This document shows, in pieces, positions 27,849 to 36,779 of a stretch of DNA of 64,000 nt. This DNA comes from an uncultured Saprospiraceae bacterium (GTDB taxonomy: Bacteria; Bacteroidota; Bacteroidia; Chitinophagales; Saprospiraceae), in assembly GCA_937959275.1 (NCBI GenBank), contig CALGLU010000081.1, positions 21,731-85,730 on the forward strand, in the 5' to 3' direction. Position 1 is the stretch's first letter. Each line of letters begins with the position of its first letter. The translations under genes were made by a program, and so were the position numbers. Below the pieces are notes generated by a model. That model ran no database searches. It was not told the origin of the DNA and was given only the letters and a program-made list of their open reading frames with translations.

Positions 27849-29390
27849 ATGAAACAATATCAACTCATTGGATTATTTATAATATTCCTATTCTCTTGCT
27901 CTAAAGAAGAGATTGAAATATCATCGAATGATCTCGTCCAAAAGGATTATTCAATTACTGAAATAAATGACTTTATCGAATCCAAAACAAGAAAAAATAA
28001 CATCTTTGATTGGGAAGTCGCTCCAACAGATATGATTCTTAGTGCTGCTACGCACAGTGATCAGATCATTGCTATCGGTTATACCACGACTAGCGAAAGT
28101 GATATTGAGAATGTCATCGGTATGGAAGATAAATTACCTGCTTCATTTCTACAGAAGCGAGATGAAGTGTTGGAATCAATTCTTACTAGCGAACGAATAG
28201 CAACGGGGAATCCAGAATTAAACTTAGAGGATGTTCTTCCGTTTGAACTAGATGACGAGATACCTACTTTAGCTGTCAAGATTACGTCTATAGAGACGCT
28301 TGAAGCATTAAGACAAGATGTAAGCATCAGATATGTCGAACCAATGGGTTATGATCCCGCTGATATTCAAGAAAAATTATACAAAAGCTCCTCAGGATGT
28401 GGTGGGAACCCATCAAGTCTTAATGGTAATGACTACACGACTACGAATTCATATAATGCCAAAATCCCTTGGAATTTCTCCAATCATAATGTCCAGAATG
28501 CCTGGGCCTCATCTACTGGAGATAACATCGGGATATGTATTATAGATACTGGCGCTTCAGACAGTCAAGATAATTTAGGAAGCCAATTCGCGTCTGGAAA
28601 CTCCCCAAACCGATACATTAGAAAGTACAGTACAAAGTATTCAGGATGGTGGTGGAACCAGAGCTTGGACAGCCCGCATGATCAGTGTGGTCATGGGACC
28701 GCTATGGCTGGACTTGCTGGAGGACCTTGGAGTACAGATGGGAATGCTTTAGGTGTAGCTTACAGAGCTAACCTAATCAGTGTCCGTGCAGTAGAAGATG
28801 TCTTGATCAGTAGTTCTTATGAAAAAAATGGTGTCAAAAACGCACTAAAGCTTGCTGGTAATCGCTCTGATGTAAAAATAGTCAGTTTGTCCATCGGCAA
28901 TATCATCTCTTCTGGTACAGTGAAAGATGGTGTCTACTATGCCTATAATCGAGGGAAGTTATTACTTGCTGCTGCTGGAACATCGACAAGCTTCACGAAT
29001 TGGACTGGAGTGATTTTTCCTGCTAATATGAGTCAGACAACTGCAGTGACTGGAGTCAAAGAACAGAGCTCTTACCAAAGATGTAATACTTGTCACAGTG
29101 GGAGTAAAGTAGATTTCACCATTCAGATGCAGAGAAGCTTTGACAATAATCGTAATTCTTTGGCCATCACGAAAAATTCGAATGGCACATCATATATCAG
29201 TGGATCATCTGCTGCGACAGCAACGACTGCAGGAATTGCAGCTCTGGTCTGGGCGACGAATCCATCCATGTCCAGAACAACCGTATTAAATCGTTTAAAG
29301 CAAGCTTCTGATCTATATCCGAATCGAAGTAGTCAATATGGCTGGGGGAATATCAATGCTCAAGGTGCCGTAGGAGGTTCAGGGTACTAA
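27849..29390 (+). CDS. S8 subtilisin-like protease, lipoprotein
   Basis: A 513-residue protein with a lipoprotein signal (MKQYQLIGLFIIFLFSC, acylated Cys17). A pro-region of about 170 residues precedes the S8 domain. Catalytic residues: Asp near 234 (ICIIDTGAS), His near 282 (DQCGHGTAMAGL), Ser near 453 (YISGSSAATATTAGIAALVW). The Asn expected for the oxyanion hole is not obvious: that segment reads LLAAAGTSTSF. A CNTCH motif (bases 29083-29097) lies between them, more likely a disulfide or metal site than heme. The protein is probably exported and anchored. It is a single gene followed by a terminator. Confidence 0.9.
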   Translation: MKQYQLIGLFIIFLFSCSKEEIEISSNDLVQKDYSITEINDFIESKTRKNNIFDWEVAPTDMILSAATHSDQIIAIGYTTTSESDIENVIGMEDKLPASFLQKRDEVLESILTSERIATGNPELNLEDVLPFELDDEIPTLAVKITSIETLEALRQDVSIRYVEPMGYDPADIQEKLYKSSSGCGGNPSSLNGNDYTTTNSYNAKIPWNFSNHNVQNAWASSTGDNIGICIIDTGASDSQDNLGSQFASGNSPNRYIRKYSTKYSGWWWNQSLDSPHDQCGHGTAMAGLAGGPWSTDGNALGVAYRANLISVRAVEDVLISSSYEKNGVKNALKLAGNRSDVKIVSLSIGNIISSGTVKDGVYYAYNRGKLLLAAAGTSTSFTNWTGVIFPANMSQTTAVTGVKEQSSYQRCNTCHSGSKVDFTIQMQRSFDNNRNSLAITKNSNGTSYISGSSAATATTAGIAALVWATNPSMSRTTVLNRLKQASDLYPNRSSQYGWGNINAQGAVGGSGY

Positions 29391-29415
29391 AATTACAGGA
29401 ATCATAACTAAAGAA

Positions 29416-29455
29416 AAAGCAGAGCCTCTATCTCAGAGACTCTGCTTTTTTAATT
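29416..29455 (+). terminator. Rho-independent terminator after the subtilase
   Basis: AAAGCAGAG pairs with CTCTGCTTT, with an extra CTCT/AGAG inner stem after one mismatch, followed by a T-rich tail. It starts 25 bases after the stop codon. Confidence 0.85.
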
Positions 29456-29513
29456 TTTAAACCAGAGATTTCGCCGCAGCTGCACTCCGATCCAACAGCA
29501 TTAAGTATAGCAT

Positions 29514-29637
29514 CTTATGTGCATTATGTTCTCTTTACGTGCCCTATGTTCTCCTTATGTGCGTGTCAAATGTTCTCCTTATGTGTCTAATATTTTCCTT
29601 ATGTGTCTTATGTTCTCCTAATGTGCCTTATGTGTTT
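29514..29637. repeat. Degenerate 20-base tandem repeat, six units
   Basis: Units begin at 29514, 29534, 29554, 29578, 29598 and 29618 and resemble CTTATGTGTCTTATGTTCTC. The third unit carries a four-base insertion. The array ends 13 bases before the stop of the minus-strand dehydratase gene, so it lies between two gene 3' ends. Confidence 0.75.
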
Positions 29638-29650
29638 CAATAAACTACCA

Positions 29651-30601
29651 TCAGAGAATCCCTTTAAAAACCTCAATATCAATATTCCCCCCACAAATAA
29701 TCACCACCGTCGTATTCCCAACAAATCGATCCTTATTCTTCATAACAGCCGCCACACTCACACCCGCTGCCCCTTCAATAATCCGATGATGCGTATGCGC
29801 CACAAACCGAATCGCCTCTTCAATATCAGCCTCACTCAATAACAAAAACTCATCTACCTGCTCCTGACAAATCGGAAACGTAATCGACCCTTCTTCAATC
29901 CCTCCTGCCGACCCATCCGACAGCGTAGGAATAAACTCTGGCAAATTTGTAATCTCACCCTGCTCCACACTCAGGCACATCTCCGGCGAATTCTTCGGCT
30001 GACAACCAATCACCTGAATCTTTGCATCCTTCGCCTTCACATAACTAGCGATACCCGAAATCAAACCACCGCCACCCACAGTCGCACAAATACAATCAAT
30101 TCCCTCTAACTGCTCCATCAACTCCAGCCCAATCGTCCCTTGCCCAGCAATGATCTCAGGATCATTGTACGGAGATACCCAAGTCATCCCTTGCTCCTCA
30201 GCGAAGGCCCGCGCAAACAATTCTGTATCCAAACTACTCCCATCATGAAATCTCAACTCCACTTCATAATACCCAAGCGCATCTATCTTACTCTGCGATG
30301 CCTTCTTCGGCAAGTACACAATGCCTTTAGCTCCACTTATCTCACACGCCCGCGCAAAGCCTAAACCATGATTGCCCGTAGACGCCGTCACGACACCTCG
30401 AGCCTGCTCCTCTTTTGATAAAGACAGTATTTTATTCAGACTCCCGCGCGCTTTAAACGAACCCGTGTGCTGCTCGGATTCCAACTTCAAATAAATCTCT
30501 CCGCCAACCAGTCGACTTAATTCTCTGGAATGAAGAAGTGGAGTCAGTAGGCTGTTATCCTTTATGCGCGCATAGGCTTTTTCAATGGATTGTATATTCA
30601 T
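29651..30601 (-). CDS. PLP-dependent threonine/serine dehydratase
   Basis: A 316-residue fold type II PLP enzyme. The cofactor Lys is in TGSFKARGSLNKIL; the phosphate loop is ATVGGGGLISGIA; a late CGGNID matches the family. It should deaminate L-threonine or L-serine to the 2-oxo acid; serine racemase activity is an alternative that the sequence cannot exclude. The length lacks the C-terminal ACT regulatory domain of biosynthetic IlvA, so feedback by isoleucine is unlikely. It lies 17 bases downstream of the peroxidase gene and is probably co-transcribed with it. Confidence 0.9.
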   Translation of the reverse strand: MNIQSIEKAYARIKDNSLLTPLLHSRELSRLVGGEIYLKLESEQHTGSFKARGSLNKILSLSKEEQARGVVTASTGNHGLGFARACEISGAKGIVYLPKKASQSKIDALGYYEVELRFHDGSSLDTELFARAFAEEQGMTWVSPYNDPEIIAGQGTIGLELMEQLEGIDCICATVGGGGLISGIASYVKAKDAKIQVIGCQPKNSPEMCLSVEQGEITNLPEFIPTLSDGSAGGIEEGSITFPICQEQVDEFLLLSEADIEEAIRFVAHTHHRIIEGAAGVSVAAVMKNKDRFVGNTTVVIICGGNIDIEVFKGIL

Positions 30602-30618
30602 ATTTCTTTTGCTAGTTC

Positions 30619-32571
30619 TTACTGATTAGATGAGCCTCTCGCATATTCTGTTGCATATTTATTTTTTCTGACCTCAAGTAATTGATCTTCGCTATTTCTA
30701 AATCTAGGTAAGGTATCTGGAAGTATAACATCAAAGTCAGTATCTGATAAGGATTTCATGAAGGCTATAATCTGATCCATCTCCAACTCACTCAGGTGGA
30801 GCGAATCAGCAGAGAGTGTTTGGTGCGGTACATCAATACCCATGCCTCCGCCTCCGCCATGATTGTAAAAGTCCAACACGTCTTCTAATGTTTCATAAAT
30901 GCCATTGTGCATATATGGAGCCGTTTTATCAATGTTTCTAATCGTGACAGTTTTAAAAGAATATCGATAATGTTCTGCCTGCTCATGCTTCCATCCATTC
31001 TCAATTCTCCCTCCATCATCATCCAGTAATCTGTTGTCTTTACTGATGGGTACACCTAATACTTCTGATTCGTTCTCATCAAAGTTAGGAGGAACAAGGC
31101 CATTAAATAAAGGTGCAAAATGGCAGGTGCCACAAGCCGCTTTACCCATAAATAAATTGAAGCCCTCTTTTACAGATTCATCAATGGTTTCTGTGTCTCG
31201 CCTCATATATAAATCAAACTCAGATCGAAATGACGACAGTGATGTGACGTAAGAGCTGATCGCAGTTATGATACTGTTTCTATTGATGACGTCTAGCGTA
31301 TCAGCATTGTCTGGGTAAGCCTGGACAAATAGATTGACATAGCCTGGACTCGTCTGTAATCGCTTATTGATTTCGTCAAAATCTGCATGAAATTCATTGG
31401 GGTTAGCAAAGACCTCAATAATCTGTTCATCTAATTTATGAGCTCTTAAATCATAAAAGAAACGTTTAGAATAGACAGAGTTGATTAGACTTGGGGTGTT
31501 ACGTTTCGTGGCCTCTTCTCTGTGATTACTGATGCTCAATGGCCTACCATCTGTAAAAGCAAGCGCAGGATTGTGACAGGTCGCACAGCTCATCGAATTA
31601 TCGATAGATAGAGACTCATCATAAAATAAGGACGCGCCGAGCGTTTTAAGCGCGGGCTTATCTTGCTGAGTCAAAATGCCTGAATAAGCGTCGGGGTTTA
31701 GCAAGTTTTGTGCAAACAGGTGTATCGCTTTTTGGTTTAAGCCTTGTTCAGCAGCAGTCTCATGATTGTTAAAGGGGATGCCAGACAGGTCGTGAAACAC
31801 GAGCAAGAGCGCAGAGAGTGGATTCATCTTTTCTCTAATGAACCCTAATCTGTCAAAGCTCTCAAAATCAGAGGGTTTTTGAAGCATTGAAATGCAAGCG
31901 TCAAATGCCAACAAGACCTCTTTAAATATAGTGTCATTGTCGTCATCCACAAAAGTCGAAAAATACTTAAATGATTGCTGCATGTTGGACAGGCTGACTT
32001 GTGCCTCCTCTAATGCGTTAAGCGAACCTGGTGTGTCAAATCCAGATAAGCCTAAGGAAATAATCCTGATGAGTTGTTCTCGCATAGCTAATAGAATATG
32101 TCGTTCATCGATATATCGATTGGACTCATAATCTCCGATGTCGTCTATGACTCTTCTCATCATGAGCAATTGTCGCTTGATTTCTACAGGATCGATTGAA
32201 TCGCTAAAGACCAGTTCATCGATGACTTGTAGTCCAACCGGATCAATAACAATTGTTTCGCCAGCTTCAAATTTGGCGACAGGTAGTGGAGCACCGTTCA
32301 GATGCATTTTTACAATTTGATTGTCAAAATGTGTGATGAGGTATTCGAATGATTTATATTTCTTCCTAGTCTCAAGGTGAGTCTTTTTGATCGTCTCATG
32401 ACTTGTCTCTTTCGAAAGAATAGCTATGAATTGGTCCAGTTGAATGATGAATTGATCGATTGATGAACGATAGTCTTTCTTAACACGGTTGACTGTGTAG
32501 GAGTCTTTTGTCGATGTGCTTGAGAAAGCGACTAAACCCGATAAGATACACATGACAATCACATACTTCAT
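30619..32571 (-). CDS. Di-heme cytochrome c peroxidase (MauG/CCP family) with N-terminal helical domain
   Basis: A 650-residue exported protein (MKYVIVMCILSGLVAFSS signal). The C-terminal 370 residues or so are a bacterial di-heme peroxidase with heme motifs CATCH near residue 327 (MSCATCHNPALAFTDG) and CGTCH near 478 (ACGTCHFAPLFNG), and the late TAPYMHNGIYETLEDVLDFY segment. The N-terminal 240 residues or so are helical and contain LITHFDNQIVKMHLNGAPLP; they recall imelysin-like modules seen in Bacteroidota peroxidases, but that is a tentative match. It should reduce H2O2 or oxidise a partner in the periplasm. The dehydratase gene follows after 17 bases. Confidence 0.9.
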   Translation of the reverse strand: MKYVIVMCILSGLVAFSSTSTKDSYTVNRVKKDYRSSIDQFIIQLDQFIAILSKETSHETIKKTHLETRKKYKSFEYLITHFDNQIVKMHLNGAPLPVAKFEAGETIVIDPVGLQVIDELVFSDSIDPVEIKRQLLMMRRVIDDIGDYESNRYIDERHILLAMREQLIRIISLGLSGFDTPGSLNALEEAQVSLSNMQQSFKYFSTFVDDDNDTIFKEVLLAFDACISMLQKPSDFESFDRLGFIREKMNPLSALLLVFHDLSGIPFNNHETAAEQGLNQKAIHLFAQNLLNPDAYSGILTQQDKPALKTLGASLFYDESLSIDNSMSCATCHNPALAFTDGRPLSISNHREEATKRNTPSLINSVYSKRFFYDLRAHKLDEQIIEVFANPNEFHADFDEINKRLQTSPGYVNLFVQAYPDNADTLDVINRNSIITAISSYVTSLSSFRSEFDLYMRRDTETIDESVKEGFNLFMGKAACGTCHFAPLFNGLVPPNFDENESEVLGVPISKDNRLLDDDGGRIENGWKHEQAEHYRYSFKTVTIRNIDKTAPYMHNGIYETLEDVLDFYNHGGGGGMGIDVPHQTLSADSLHLSELEMDQIIAFMKSLSDTDFDVILPDTLPRFRNSEDQLLEVRKNKYATEYARGSSNQ

Positions 32572-32578
32572 ATAGCCT

Positions 32579-32586
32579 CAAACGTA
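32579..32586 (-). promoter_or_regulatory. Candidate -7 box (TACGTTTG) for the peroxidase
   Basis: On the minus strand the sequence reads TACGTTTG, an exact TAnnTTTG match, only eight bases before the ATG. This would give a very short or leaderless transcript. No -33 TTG is at the standard spacing, so the call is weak. Confidence 0.3.
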
Positions 32587-32667
32587 GTTATTTATTTTTG
32601 AGTTTCCTTTTTTCAATAAGTTAAGTCTAGAAAGATGATCAGATTTTCTTAATTTGGATAGCCATAT

Positions 32668-33801
32668 ATGATGTTAAGGAGTATTTCAATGCTATTCGTC
32701 TTACTTACGTTTCTATCCTGTGGAAAGGATGAAGGATTGAATCTTATGACCCCTGAAAATTGTGATGTGCTGTCATCGTATATGTTTGACATAGATTTTA
32801 CGGAGGACTTTGGTGCATCATTTCAGTATACAAATTGGAAGTCTCAAGCAATAAAGACGTTTATTTATTCGGAAGCATCAAGTACAATCAATGTGATTGA
32901 TCAACGCATACTGTGTACTGATATTTCATATGCACCACAAGCTATACTGATCTATGAAGAACAAACCAGTGCCGACTTTATTCAACTAACGGTTAGTTCA
33001 TATCTTGATGCAGAATTTAAACCGAACTACTTTTTGGAAGAGGTGGGTGGTGTGTTTAGTGGAATTGCTTTTGATGAATTGCGTTTAGTGAATGGGACTG
33101 ATCATATTCATTTAGATGAACAACGGCGCTTAGTATACCACGATCAGCATAATGATGTGTTGTTTGGTTTTGATGATCGACAAGGTAACCAATGGTTAAA
33201 AGAGGGAACAAATGCCAGTATTTTTTATTGTGAGACTAGAGATAATATCGATGCCTATTTAACAACAAAAACTTCAATGCAATTTCAGTCTTTGTCTGAA
33301 AAGCAAGAGCATGTGTACACAGATGGGTTTGCGACTAGCTACACATTCATGCCAGATGGCACATTCACATTTTCTAATTTTTTTGGAGAAGAATCGAATG
33401 CCGCTTGTGTAGGCGGTAAATTGGAAATTCAGGAAATAAATACCACGTATTACGATTTTCGTATGGCAAGTGCATTTGCTCTCAATTATGCATTGACGAC
33501 CGAATTTGAATCGAGTACCAGTGACAGGCATTATACAGTAGTGGAAATCAGACTTCAATATTTACTCAAAAATGAAGAATTATATTATCTACGATTCATC
33601 TTAAATGATGTCGATCTATATGAACCCCAAGATTTTGATCTATTTTCAGATTACATATATCATGAGACTATTGAATTAGATGATAGCTCATATTCTGAGG
33701 TATACCAATTTGAGTATAAAGACCGCATCTTATATTTTAATGAACAATATGGAGTGTTATCTTTTAATGACCATTTGAATGTAAAGCAATACCTAAAGTG
33801 A
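32668..33801 (+). CDS. Hypothetical lipoprotein
   Basis: A 377-residue protein with a clear lipoprotein signal (MMLRSISMLFVLLTFLSCGK; acylated Cys near residue 18). The rest is rich in Tyr, Phe, Asp and Glu and looks beta-rich. I recognise no catalytic motif or named domain. It is a single gene diverging from the peroxidase operon. One copy of the 19-base hairpin repeat follows directly after the stop codon. A start at 32689 (MLFVLL) would also leave a usable signal peptide. Confidence 0.75.
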   Translation: MMLRSISMLFVLLTFLSCGKDEGLNLMTPENCDVLSSYMFDIDFTEDFGASFQYTNWKSQAIKTFIYSEASSTINVIDQRILCTDISYAPQAILIYEEQTSADFIQLTVSSYLDAEFKPNYFLEEVGGVFSGIAFDELRLVNGTDHIHLDEQRRLVYHDQHNDVLFGFDDRQGNQWLKEGTNASIFYCETRDNIDAYLTTKTSMQFQSLSEKQEHVYTDGFATSYTFMPDGTFTFSNFFGEESNAACVGGKLEIQEINTTYYDFRMASAFALNYALTTEFESSTSDRHYTVVEIRLQYLLKNEELYYLRFILNDVDLYEPQDFDLFSDYIYHETIELDDSSYSEVYQFEYKDRILYFNEQYGVLSFNDHLNVKQYLK

Positions 33802-33820
33802 CTCAGGCATCCTGCCTGAG
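33802..33820. repeat. 19-base hairpin repeat, copy 3
   Basis: Identical to the copy at 13093-13111: CTCAGGCA, TCC loop, TGCCTGAG. It begins at the base after the stop codon of the lipoprotein gene. It lacks a T-run, though the stem could still act on mRNA 3' ends. Confidence 0.7.
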
Positions 33821-33949
33821 ATATAAATAAACTCTAATGTATGTTATTTTCGTAAGTCGTTATGCTGGCAGTAATAGTCAATCGCGAATTCACTAATTCA
33901 CTAATCTACTAATCACTAATCTGCTAATGACAAATCACAAATCACCAAT

Positions 33950-34738
33950 TCAAAAGGTAATCGTCCAAGCCACATTAAAGCCATTACTTTTCTGACTATT
34001 TTTCCCAATCAAACTGAAGCTACCATTCGCGACTATAAAATAGCGGGGATTCATTTCAAAACTAATGCCCGGACTGAATGTCAAAACTTCCTGACTACCT
34101 ACCTGTAGTGAACTATGTTGGTAGCCGAACGAAGCAGCAAGCAGAATCGTTTGCTGATTGATGTAATGCCCATAGTCTATAGAAAAGAACCGATCAGATT
34201 GGTTTAATCCATCTGCTGAAGAAAAATAATCTTGAATTTGGATATTGATATCAATGGAGGCATTCTCATTAAAATCAAAGGTGCCGATAAGACCAAGACC
34301 GTAATTCCTGACTTGACTAGCTTGTCGATTATTGCGATCAATTACCGTAGATCCAAATGGCAGCGTGACACCGGCCATCAGCCCCAATGCATACTTTTCC
34401 TTATTCAGGAAATTGTACTTGGCAGCCCAATTACTACTACTAGAAGACAAGAAAGCACCCACTTCAAATGTGTGACTGAATGAATAAGCAACACGAAAAG
34501 CCAACATACCAGCAATAGATACACTATCTCGACTTTGATATAATGGGATCAAATTACCGTCTGCATCCCATTGCTCTTTTGTGTGGGTGATGCCATAATT
34601 TGGTTCGAACTCTGCTACATACGGATCTAGTGTACGGGCATTGAAGGAGCCAATTTTAGAGGCGCTAATACCATTTATTTGTCCGAATAGAGGTATGACA
34701 AAACAAAAGCTAAGTACAATGAGGTAAGGTTTTATCAT
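33950..34738 (-). CDS. Hypothetical outer-membrane beta-barrel protein
   Basis: A 262-residue protein with an N-terminal signal peptide (MIKPYLIVLSFCFVIPLFG). The mature part alternates hydrophobic and polar residues in strand-length blocks (FRVAYSFSHTFEVGAFLSS, ILLAASFGYQ, YFIVANGSFSLIG) and ends in Phe (WTITF), as usual for barrel assembly. It resembles transporter-like or porin-like small barrels but I cannot name a family. It diverges from the haloalkane dehalogenase-like gene. Confidence 0.75.
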   Translation of the reverse strand: MIKPYLIVLSFCFVIPLFGQINGISASKIGSFNARTLDPYVAEFEPNYGITHTKEQWDADGNLIPLYQSRDSVSIAGMLAFRVAYSFSHTFEVGAFLSSSSSNWAAKYNFLNKEKYALGLMAGVTLPFGSTVIDRNNRQASQVRNYGLGLIGTFDFNENASIDINIQIQDYFSSADGLNQSDRFFSIDYGHYINQQTILLAASFGYQHSSLQVGSQEVLTFSPGISFEMNPRYFIVANGSFSLIGKNSQKSNGFNVAWTITF

Positions 34739-34828
34739 TTATTCTTGACTAATATCTAAAAATTGAACTTGGAGTTTAATTTCTGTAAGACTTGCTTATA
34801 TTTACATGAATCCACTAAGCTAACAAAA

Positions 34829-35725
34829 GTGAAAAAACTACGCACTCCTGAGGAGAAATTTAAAAGCATTCCAAATTATGCATTTGAAGCCAATTATGTG
34901 GATGTGGGCGATGATCTGCGCATGCATTATGTTGATCAAGGACCTGTAGATGGAAAAATTGTCCTACTCCTGCATGGAGAACCAAGTTGGTCCTTTTTGT
35001 ATAGACACATGATACCGCTTTTTGTGGATGCGGGTTATCGGACAATCGCCCCTGATTTAATTGGTTTTGGTAAGTCAGACAAACCAGTTGAGATGGATGC
35101 ATATACCTATGCTACCCATACACAATGGTTAATGACATGTATTCAATCACTTGGCTTAACGGATATCAATCTCTTTTGTCAGGATTGGGGAGGTTTGCTA
35201 GGCTTACGTATTGCTGGTTTGCATCCAGATTTATTTGCTAGAATTGTGGTTGGTAATAGTATGTTACCCAATGGAAAAGGTACGCCACCAGAAGCCTTCT
35301 TACAATGGCAAGAATACAGTCGGAAGGCTGAAGTCTTGGCGATTCCAAAAATTATGCAAAACTCAACAATTAAGGAGTTATCCCAAGATGAATTAGATGC
35401 TTATACGGCACCTTTCCCGAGCAAGGAGTATATGGCTGGAGCTAAAATATTCCCATCACTAGTACCTACTTCGGCAGATGATGTCGCCATTCCAGAAAAC
35501 TTAAAAGCATGGCAAGGATTGGCTGCTTTCACAAAGCCGTTCTTGTGTCTATTCAGTGACAAAGATCCGATCACTGCCGGTGGAGATAGAATATTTCAAA
35601 AATATGTACCTGGTTGCAAAGGGATGCCGCATCAAACAATAACAGATGCCGGACATTTTTTACAAGAAGATAAGGGAGAAGAAATTGCAAAATTGATGAT
35701 AGATTTTATGAAGAATTATGAATAG
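34829..35725 (+). CDS. Haloalkane dehalogenase-like alpha/beta hydrolase (HLD-I type)
   Basis: A 298-residue alpha/beta hydrolase. I use the GTG at 34829, which yields the family-typical start KKLRTPEEKFKSIPNYAFEA; the frame also has a TTG at 34763, but the extra residues match nothing. Catalytic residues fit the haloalkane dehalogenase I subgroup: oxyanion/halide loop HGEPSWSFLYR, nucleophile Asp and halide-binding Trp in FCQDWGG, Asp in FSDKDPIT and His in DAGHFLQED. It should hydrolyse a carbon-halogen bond, though related esterases and epoxide hydrolases share much of this pattern. The MBL hydrolase gene overlaps its end by eight bases. Confidence 0.88.
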   Translation: MKKLRTPEEKFKSIPNYAFEANYVDVGDDLRMHYVDQGPVDGKIVLLLHGEPSWSFLYRHMIPLFVDAGYRTIAPDLIGFGKSDKPVEMDAYTYATHTQWLMTCIQSLGLTDINLFCQDWGGLLGLRIAGLHPDLFARIVVGNSMLPNGKGTPPEAFLQWQEYSRKAEVLAIPKIMQNSTIKELSQDELDAYTAPFPSKEYMAGAKIFPSLVPTSADDVAIPENLKAWQGLAAFTKPFLCLFSDKDPITAGGDRIFQKYVPGCKGMPHQTITDAGHFLQEDKGEEIAKLMIDFMKNYE

Positions 35726-36773
35726 AAAGTGGGTTAGAATACTCGTGGCTGTGATATTTTTATTTGTCTTATTAGGAATAGGCCTAATGGTCTACAGTTC
35801 TAAAAATTCAGCGGACTTGTTTTCGCAGACCATTAAAAATCAATTGAATTCGAATAGGGAAGCCAACGAAGAGCTTTTGTCGAATACAGAAGATATTGTT
35901 GTCTTTACAGTAGGTACGGCAGCACCACTGCCTTCGAGCAGAAGCCAATCATGCACAGCAGTATTTGTGAATGGTAAGTTCTTTATTTTTGATGTCGGAG
36001 ACGGAGCGGTTGCTCAGCTAGAAAATTTAAACTTGCCATTGCAGGATATTTCGGCGGTGTTTTTAACACACCTCCATTCTGATCACTATATCGATTTGCC
36101 ATATTTAGTGAATCGATCTTGGCAATTGGGTAGAGCTAAAGCCTTGCCAATATATGGGCCAAAGGGCACACAAGAAATCATGACAGCGACTGATGCTTTA
36201 TTACGAATAGAGCATCAATACAGAGAAGATCATCACGGGTCTGCTATTATGAATATGGATGTAGCTGGCACACAGTCGACAGAGGTAACAATGGCCAAAG
36301 ATGGTTCTTCAATTGTCTATAATGAAGCCGGGATTGTTATTACAGCCTTTGATGTAGGGCATGAGCCTGTCTCACCAGACTTTGGATATGCTATCAGTTA
36401 CAAAGGCAAAAAAGTTGTGCTCAGTGGTGATACCAATAAAAACCAAAATGTAATCAAGCATGCTGCTAACGCAGATCTGCTAATTCATGAAGCGATGTTA
36501 ATTGAATTAGTGATTCAATTGAGTGATATTACACAGGAGATGGGCATGGATAGAAATGCTAAAATATTGAGTGATATAACCGATTATCATTCAAGTAACA
36601 TCGAAGCTGCAGAGGTTGCGGCTGAGGCCAATGTTAAACATTTAGTATTAAATCACCTGGCACCTGTTCCAGATAGAAAAGTGATTTCAAGAATGTACAC
36701 GCAAGGCTTATCTAAAATCTTTAAAGGAGAAATTAGTCTAGCCAATGATGGAAATAAATTTATCGTTAATTAA
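35718..36773 (+). CDS. MBL-fold metallo-hydrolase (RNase Z/arylsulfatase-like), membrane-anchored
   Basis: A 351-residue protein with an N-terminal membrane segment (ILVAVIFLFVLLGIGLMVY). The metal motif is LTHLHSDHYID, with further ligands in DVGHEPVSPDFGY, VLSGDT and LNHLAP. This pattern fits the RNase Z-like branch of the metallo-beta-lactamase fold, which includes arylsulfatases and phosphodiesterases. The anchor argues for a periplasmic hydrolase rather than tRNA maturation. The start overlaps the haloalkane dehalogenase-like gene by eight bases, so the two are coupled. Confidence 0.87.
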   Translation: MNRKWVRILVAVIFLFVLLGIGLMVYSSKNSADLFSQTIKNQLNSNREANEELLSNTEDIVVFTVGTAAPLPSSRSQSCTAVFVNGKFFIFDVGDGAVAQLENLNLPLQDISAVFLTHLHSDHYIDLPYLVNRSWQLGRAKALPIYGPKGTQEIMTATDALLRIEHQYREDHHGSAIMNMDVAGTQSTEVTMAKDGSSIVYNEAGIVITAFDVGHEPVSPDFGYAISYKGKKVVLSGDTNKNQNVIKHAANADLLIHEAMLIELVIQLSDITQEMGMDRNAKILSDITDYHSSNIEAAEVAAEANVKHLVLNHLAPVPDRKVISRMYTQGLSKIFKGEISLANDGNKFIVN

Positions 36774-36779
36774 AAAGAT

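Noticed and set aside
29083..29097. Heme c site in the subtilase (CNTCH)
   Set aside because: Only the five-residue motif is present, without any cytochrome context; a disulfide or metal site is as likely. Kept only as a finding, not as a heme feature.
29514..29637. Possible CRISPR or regulatory array
   Set aside because: Twenty-base degenerate units are contiguous, without unique spacers.
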